Shown here piece after piece: positions 59,851-64,000 of a stretch of DNA of 64,000 nt (the first letter of the stretch is position 1; each line of letters opens with the position of its first letter). The DNA lies in assembly GCA_963575745.1 (NCBI GenBank), contig CAUYUJ010017837.1:1177690-1241689 (forward strand), given 5' to 3'. The position numbers and the translations under genes are program-made. The stretch comes from Prorocentrum cordatum (taxonomy: Eukaryota; Sar; Dinophyceae; Prorocentrales; Prorocentraceae). Below the pieces are notes generated by a model. That model was not told the origin of the DNA. It saw only the letters and a program-made list of their open reading frames with translations, and did not search any database.

Positions 59851-60369
59851 TGCAAGGCCAGGAAAAATGTAGAAAAAAAAAGAAAAGAAAGAAAGAACAA
59901 AAAAAAATGTTTTGACTTGCTTCAAAACTTCTGGCCACGCCTCGACCACTTTTGCGCTTGCACGGCATGGCTGGCTGATATAAGCAATGACGGACGAGAC
60001 GATATCGGCTACTGCAGACATCCAGCAACACTTGGCAACTGCAGGGGCGGCCCGCCCCCCGCGCATTACAGTTCCTACGCGGTCGGCCAATTAGGCGTTT
60101 AAGAACCGCCATGGTGCACGCAGCCAGCCAGATCGTTCAATCGTGCCCCCTCTTCTTCCTCGCCCCTCCTAGCCCTCGCTGCCGTTTCCCCCCTGCCCCC
60201 CCCTAACATGATGGTCTTTCTGCTCGGTGTGCATGCGCGAGCGCGCGGTGTCTGTGAGTGAGATCGATACTGAGATCGATAGTGAGATCGAGACTGTGCC
60301 CCGATGTGTCCCGTGGCTTTCCAGAATGCGCGATCGATCGTGCGATCGACCGCTGCCCCGCCTCGGCGC

Positions 60370-60445
60370 GCGCGAACAAGTCGCGCGGCGCGAGGTCGCC
60401 GCGCGGACAGATTGCCCCCCTGGCGCGGCGCGCCCGTGGGGCCGG
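60370..60445 (+). repeat. Partial copy of the interspersed repeat
   Basis: GAACAAGTCGCGCGGCGCGA, GGTCGCCGCGCGGACAGATT and GCCCCCCTGGCGCGGC match the end of the 250-bp repeat. Confidence 0.65.
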
Positions 60446-60479
60446 AGCAAAAACCACGCGTGTTTATCTATATAAAGAA

Positions 60480-60625
60480 AAAAGAAAAAACTTGCTTCAA
60501 TACCTCCCCCGACGCCGTCGCCCCTGCGCCCATCAATGACGCGCCCGCCGCTGGTTCTGATCGACGCACCTTCCCGACGCATGCGCGAAGGTTGCGGAGA
60601 GCTAACCGATAACGCGGCGCCTCTT
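60480..60625 (-). CDS. Paralogue of the middle exon of the 47545-49175 gene
   Basis: Minus strand LSALRNLRACVGKVRRSEPA then GASLMGAGATASGEV, matching LPDDLRECIGKVAPLRNSGG...DAMGAGAKVSRE. It ends at a GT (GGGGAG-GTATTG), a better donor than in copy 1. Confidence 0.45.
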
Positions 60626-60704
60626 TGAGGCACCAGATACAAGCGCACCGCGAGCAACAGAAACTCCGCAAAACACTGACATCACAAGATGCGCATTCTA
60701 CACG

Positions 60705-60920
60705 CCTCTCCGAATCACTTGATCCGCTTGTCGACCGCGTTGGTCACGTCCTCGGCCCTCCTCTTGGCTGACATGGCGGCCTCTTGGGTCGAAGCGACCA
60801 TCCCTAACATGAGTTCACCGCGAGCCTGTCGGCGGGCCGCCGTCGAGCTGGGCGCGAATTATCGGTCAAGCTTGTTGATGGCGGCGCCGATCGCTCGTGC
60901 GTTCAAGGCGCCCTTCGAAA
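60705..60920 (-). CDS. Paralogue of the last exon of the 47545-49175 gene
   Basis: Minus strand KGALNARAIGAAINKLDR at the start, then a TGA where copy 1 has Tyr-Phe-Ala, and downstream MSAKRRAEDVTNAVDKRIK with a stop. DNA identity to 47551-47781 is high, but the internal stop suggests a pseudogene, unless splicing differs. On this strand the order is last exon then middle exon, reversed from copy 1, so the cluster has been rearranged. Confidence 0.5.
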
Positions 60921-60937
60921 CAAAAACAAACACATGA

Positions 60938-61172
60938 GCGTAGACGGGGGGCGCCCGTGCATATACATGCGAAGGGGCATGTGTAAATGTGCGGCTCAAT
61001 CGACCCATGCATTTACGTAGCATGATTTTATGCATCGCGGGGGGGCGGCCCGAAATCACAATAGTATAAATGTTACATTCCATATTCTCGCCCTCGTTCA
61101 TATCTGCTCATGGCTGGCCACTGGACGCGCCGCTGGCCCATGCTGAGTGGTTGGGCTGCACAAGGTGACTCA
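60938..61172 (+). repeat. Duplicated segment with two GGGGGCGCCC blocks, copy 1
   Basis: Matches 62960-63210: a GGGGGGCGCCCGTG block, an AT-rich middle, CATCGCGGGGGGGC, CGAAATCAC, then CTGGCCAC[T/C]GGACGCGC and GCTGGCCC[A/T]TGCTG. Confidence 0.75.
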
Positions 61173-61429
61173 TCGTAGCCCTTGCCGTCGTAGCCCTTGC
61201 CAGCGTCGTCGGCAACGTAGTAGCCCTTGCCGTCGTAGAACCCCTTGCAATCGTCGTAGTCACCCTTGCCGTCGTCGTTGCCCCTGCCACCGTCGTGGCC
61301 CTTGTCGCCGTAGTAGCCCTTGCCACCGTAGTAGCCCTGCAAGCTAACACCGCTGAGCAGCGCACTGTCCAAATGCACGCACTGCAGCAGCCTCTCGTAG
61401 CAGCATGTCAGCTGCCGCTCCCACGCTTC
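61073..61429 (-). CDS. Gly/Tyr/Asp/Lys-rich repeat protein exon, copy 2
   Basis: After TTGTATAG it reads EAWERQLTCCYERLLQCVHL, DSALLSGVSLQGYYGGKGYY and further GHDGGRG, GKGYDGKGYD units, ending TGA at 61073. It is about one third the length of copy 1 and ends in sequence unlike that copy. Shorter paralogue or truncated duplicate. Confidence 0.55.
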   Translation of the reverse strand, partial: EAWERQLTCCYERLLQCVHLDSALLSGVSLQGYYGGKGYYGDKGHDGGRGNDDGKGDYDDCKGFYDGKGYYVADDAGKGYDGKGYDESPCAAQPLSMGQRRVQWPAMSRYERGREYGM

Positions 61430-61589
61430 CTATACAAAAGACAAATCACTCCTCCTCATCATGTGCATCCTCCTGCTCATCCTCTTTCTCTCGTGCATCC
61501 TCTTCCTCGTCCTCATCCTCCTCTCTCCCCTTTCTTCCTCACCATCCTCGTCACCATCATCGTCATCCTCTTCCCCCCTGCTCCTTCTC

Positions 61590-61800
61590 GTCCAACTCCA
61601 TCCCCACCTCCTCCCATTCTCGCCCCCGGTCCTCGCGCGGGCGGCCGAAGGCTGCCGCCTGCGCGATGGCCCCGTCGGCCTCGTCGGCCGCGGCATCGGG
61701 CCGAGCCGCCATGCCGCGACGGCAAATGGGACAGCGTGGGCACCCCCGTCCTCCACTCGATACATGGGATCACGGTCCCATGACAACTCTTACCAGGACC
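61590..61800 (-). CDS. Possible exon with CPxCPxC motif, copy 2
   Basis: GCPRCPICRRGMAARPDAAA, DEADGAIAQAAAFGRPREDR, EWEEVGMELDEKEQ then TGA. Upstream the frame has a TGA where copy 1 has Trp, so this copy may be damaged there. Confidence 0.35.
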
Positions 61801-62119
61801 AAGCCAGATGTGGTCGATGCCCAAACACACGGGAGGCTGCCAACACTTGGCCGCGGATAATGCTGAGGACGAGGATGGCATCACGATGATGATCAGACAC
61901 TGCCATGAAGGAATGAAGATGGCGATGATGACGTTGATCTTACCCAGCTGACCCAGATTTCGGACGTGTCCACTAACTCGGCAAGACTTCCCCCGACCTG
62001 CCGCCGAGCTTCTGTCAACGGAGCCACCAGTACGGCCGCGGTGTCGGCCCGCCTCCAGAGGCGCTGTGTTTGCGTCGGTCCGAGTCCAGGCCATGACATG
62101 TTTCGTCGGAGACATCCTG

Positions 62120-62370
62120 CAGTGGTGCATCTTGGACGAGAAAGAAACACGCGTCACTGAGCCCCTTTCCCTCTTCTCGACCCATTCTCCCCTGATTCCT
62201 CCCATGTCCTCAGCTCCACTCGCCCGTGGCTGCCCCACGGCCGACGCGCCAAAGCGCGACGGCAGCTACATTAAACGGATGCGCCGCTGGCGCCGACTCG
62301 CCACGGGCGCAACAAGTCCTCTGGCGCTAGGCCACAACGCGGACAGGTTGTCTCCCTGACGCGGAGTCTG
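62120..62370 (+). repeat. Interspersed repeat, copy 3
   Basis: See copy 1 at 58690; the flanks of this copy match the flanks of copy 1 (61430-62120 matches 57980-58690), so both moved in one segmental duplication. Confidence 0.85.
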
Positions 62371-62394
62371 ATCCCGTGCGCGGGCGAACCTACG

Positions 62395-62790
62395 CGCCCG
62401 GTTCCGTCTCGCCCGAGCGGCCATGCACAGAGCACCAAGCAAGCCCATGCAAAAAGTGCCGTTTCCTCGGTGCGAAAACACGCCAAGCACGCCCACGTGC
62501 ATTACGCGGGTGCGCCAGTAGCGCAGGCGGAATAATCCTGCAGTGATTCTTCGTCGAAGAACATGAGCCACGCGCCACTCAGTGCCTTTTCCCCTCTGTC
62601 GACCCCTCCCCCCCGGATTGCCCCCGTGCCCCGAGCCCCGCTCGCCCATGGCTGCGCCGCGGCCGCCGCGCCAAAGCGCGCGGGCAGCTACATTAGACAG
62701 ATGCCCCACTGGCGCCGACTCGCCACGAGCGCACAAATCCTTTGGCGCGAGGCCACGGCGCGGACAGGTTGCCTCCCTGGCGCGGCACAC
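62395..62790 (+). repeat. Interspersed repeat, copy 4 with 5' extension
   Basis: Matches 59455-59850 over its whole length. Confidence 0.85.
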
Positions 62791-62959
62791 CCGTCAGGCC
62801 GAACCAAGGTGATGGTGTGCGAAAGCTCGGGAGTGTACGACATGGCTCCTCTATGAACCAGGCGACGCGATGCTTCTCGCTGCATCGAAAGACATCACAA
62901 GATGTGCACTCTAAGCTTTGCATATCATCTTCGATCAACAAAAAACAATAACTCATGCG

Positions 62960-63210
62960 CTTAGGAGGGGGGGGGCGCCCGTGTCTATATATATATATAT
63001 ACCTGCAGGGCAATATACATTAATGTATAGATAATGAAACCCATGGGTTTATGGTGCTCATGACTCTCATGCATCGCGGGGGGGCGCCCCGAAATCACGC
63101 TAAGAGATATGTTAAATTCACCTCGAGGCCCTGTTTCATTTCTGTTCATGCCTGGCCACCGGACGCGCTGCTGGCCCTTGCTGGGTGGCCGGGCCGCATA
63201 AGGTGACGTG
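62960..63210 (+). repeat. Duplicated segment with two GGGGGCGCCC blocks, copy 2
   Basis: See 60938-61172. Contains a TATATATATATA tract at about 62987-63000. Confidence 0.75.
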
Positions 63211-63850
63211 CGACAATGCCTCTGGGGGGGGGGGTCAGGCGCCCCCTTTTCGCATCTTGTTCCTGCTCAGGATTCCAGCCCCGATCAGGCATGTTCAACA
63301 CAATCCTCGTCTTCAGCTTCGAATGGTGCATCTTGCCGCCCCCAAGCCCGGCTGCGTTTTCCTTCGCCAAGAGCTCGACAGTTTTCAGCGCGTAAAGTCC
63401 AATACCCAGCTTGGAGAAGCCGTCAACCAATATGCGCGGGTGCAAATGCAGATGCCTGTGCATGGTTTCGGACATAGCCAACGGACCTGTAAGAATAACA
63501 ACACCAGGCTTGCCAACTACGTCTTTGCAACCCTTACGGAACTTGTCTGGATAGGCTCGAATATTTTCTTCACGTACACCCTCAATCACTTGCCACATGA
63601 GGGGGTGCTGCCTCGCGGCGCATAGGAATCCATTGCATATCTCACCCCGTTTCAGAATTGGAGAACAATCCAGGTTGCCGTCCCACATGTTTGTCCTGCC
63701 ACCCCAGGTCGCTAAAACCAGGAGAGGCACCGGTTGCGGCAATGTGCCCAGCATCTGTGTCCAGCCACCCGGCAAATTCAAAGTAGCTTTGTGATCCGTC
63801 CAAATGCCGCCGTAGTCCGCCACCTTGTCGCGTTGCAAGGAGCTCGATCA
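63146..63850 (-). CDS. Partial glycosyltransferase, GT32/DXD-type
   Basis: A minus exon whose 5' limit is near 63850: the frame is closed by TGA just upstream and an AG acceptor-like site is present, so earlier exons should lie beyond this point or the window. It starts SSLQRDKVADYGGIWTDHKA, the GGI[WY]xD signature of the DXD sugar-transferase family (GT32 and related mannosyl- or capsule-type enzymes). It continues NLPGGWTQML, NGFLCAARQHPLMWQVIEGV and VVILTGPLAMSETM, the G-P-x-x-x-[ST] block of the same family. The usual second acidic residue after D is replaced (D-H-K), so activity is uncertain. About 160 residues look genuine; the last 40 (PPPRGIVARHLM onward) run into the duplicated repeat. 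Such enzymes act in the Golgi lumen on protein or lipid glycans. Confidence 0.6.
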
Positions 63851-64000
63851 TACCTCTTCCGAACATACGGCTACATGGACGCGTAACATACGGCTACACG
63901 GCACAGCCCCACACAGCATGGCATACGAGCCCAGAACATAACATGCGTAACCTTGCTTCGTGGCACGCCGACGTTCGTCGTCACGTGTCGCCACTCGTCA
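63851..64000. other. Window end, short CATACGGCTACA duplication
   Basis: ACATACGGCTACATGGAC at 63864 and ACATACGGCTACACGGCA at 63886 are a direct repeat in the presumed intron upstream of the glycosyltransferase exon. Confidence 0.55.

Overview
This window looks like nuclear DNA from a GC-rich dinoflagellate. The most specific evidence is the dinoflagellate spliced-leader sequence on the minus strand at 7218-7238, followed without a gap by a 15-nt relic leader at 7203-7217. This is the known mark of a trans-spliced mRNA that was copied back into the genome. A retroelement protein with a GGPPCETWSAAR motif, very high repeat content, multi-exon paralogue clusters and very low gene density fit the same origin. 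A GC-rich genus such as Prorocentrum is possible, but the sequence does not prove the genus.

Layout. 1-1600: trinucleotide microsatellites, no gene. 1803-7239: a decayed LINE-type retrotransposon on the minus strand (leader, ORF1, endonuclease, reverse transcriptase), split by a second retroelement-like insertion at about 3906-5258. 7400-14050: large arrays of a 77-bp satellite in opposed orientations, with minisatellites and conserved flanking boxes. 14050-21800: no firm gene; several unrelated minisatellites, including a 90-bp repeat that keeps a 30-residue reading frame. 21800-23240 and 28580-29565: two more arrays sharing the same satellite core and boxes. 24650-31740: minisatellites, a hairpin-led composite repeat, and a 335-370-bp satellite.

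31771-41740: a Helitron-class element of about 10 kb on the minus strand. In order it carries a ubiquitin-specific-protease-like domain, zinc-finger segments, a Helitron replication initiator (HUH and two-tyrosine motifs), a Pif1-type helicase and a tail of Stc1-like zinc-binding repeats. Its frame changes many times, so this copy is decayed, misassembled or intron-containing. 43876-45020 repeats the composite layout seen at 25467-26130.

45000-63210: the most gene-like region, with minus-strand exons of duplicated and shuffled families: a small three-exon gene of unknown function (47545-49175) and its partial copy near 60.5-60.9 kb, a conserved YGDDKF exon in two copies, a Gly/Tyr/Asp/Lys-rich exon in two copies, and a likely RPA1-like single-strand DNA-binding gene (about 50-54 kb) with a 66-nt poly-T run next to one OB-fold exon. 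63146-63850 holds a partial GT32-like glycosyltransferase exon. No rRNA, tRNA, CRISPR or bacterial operon structure was found.
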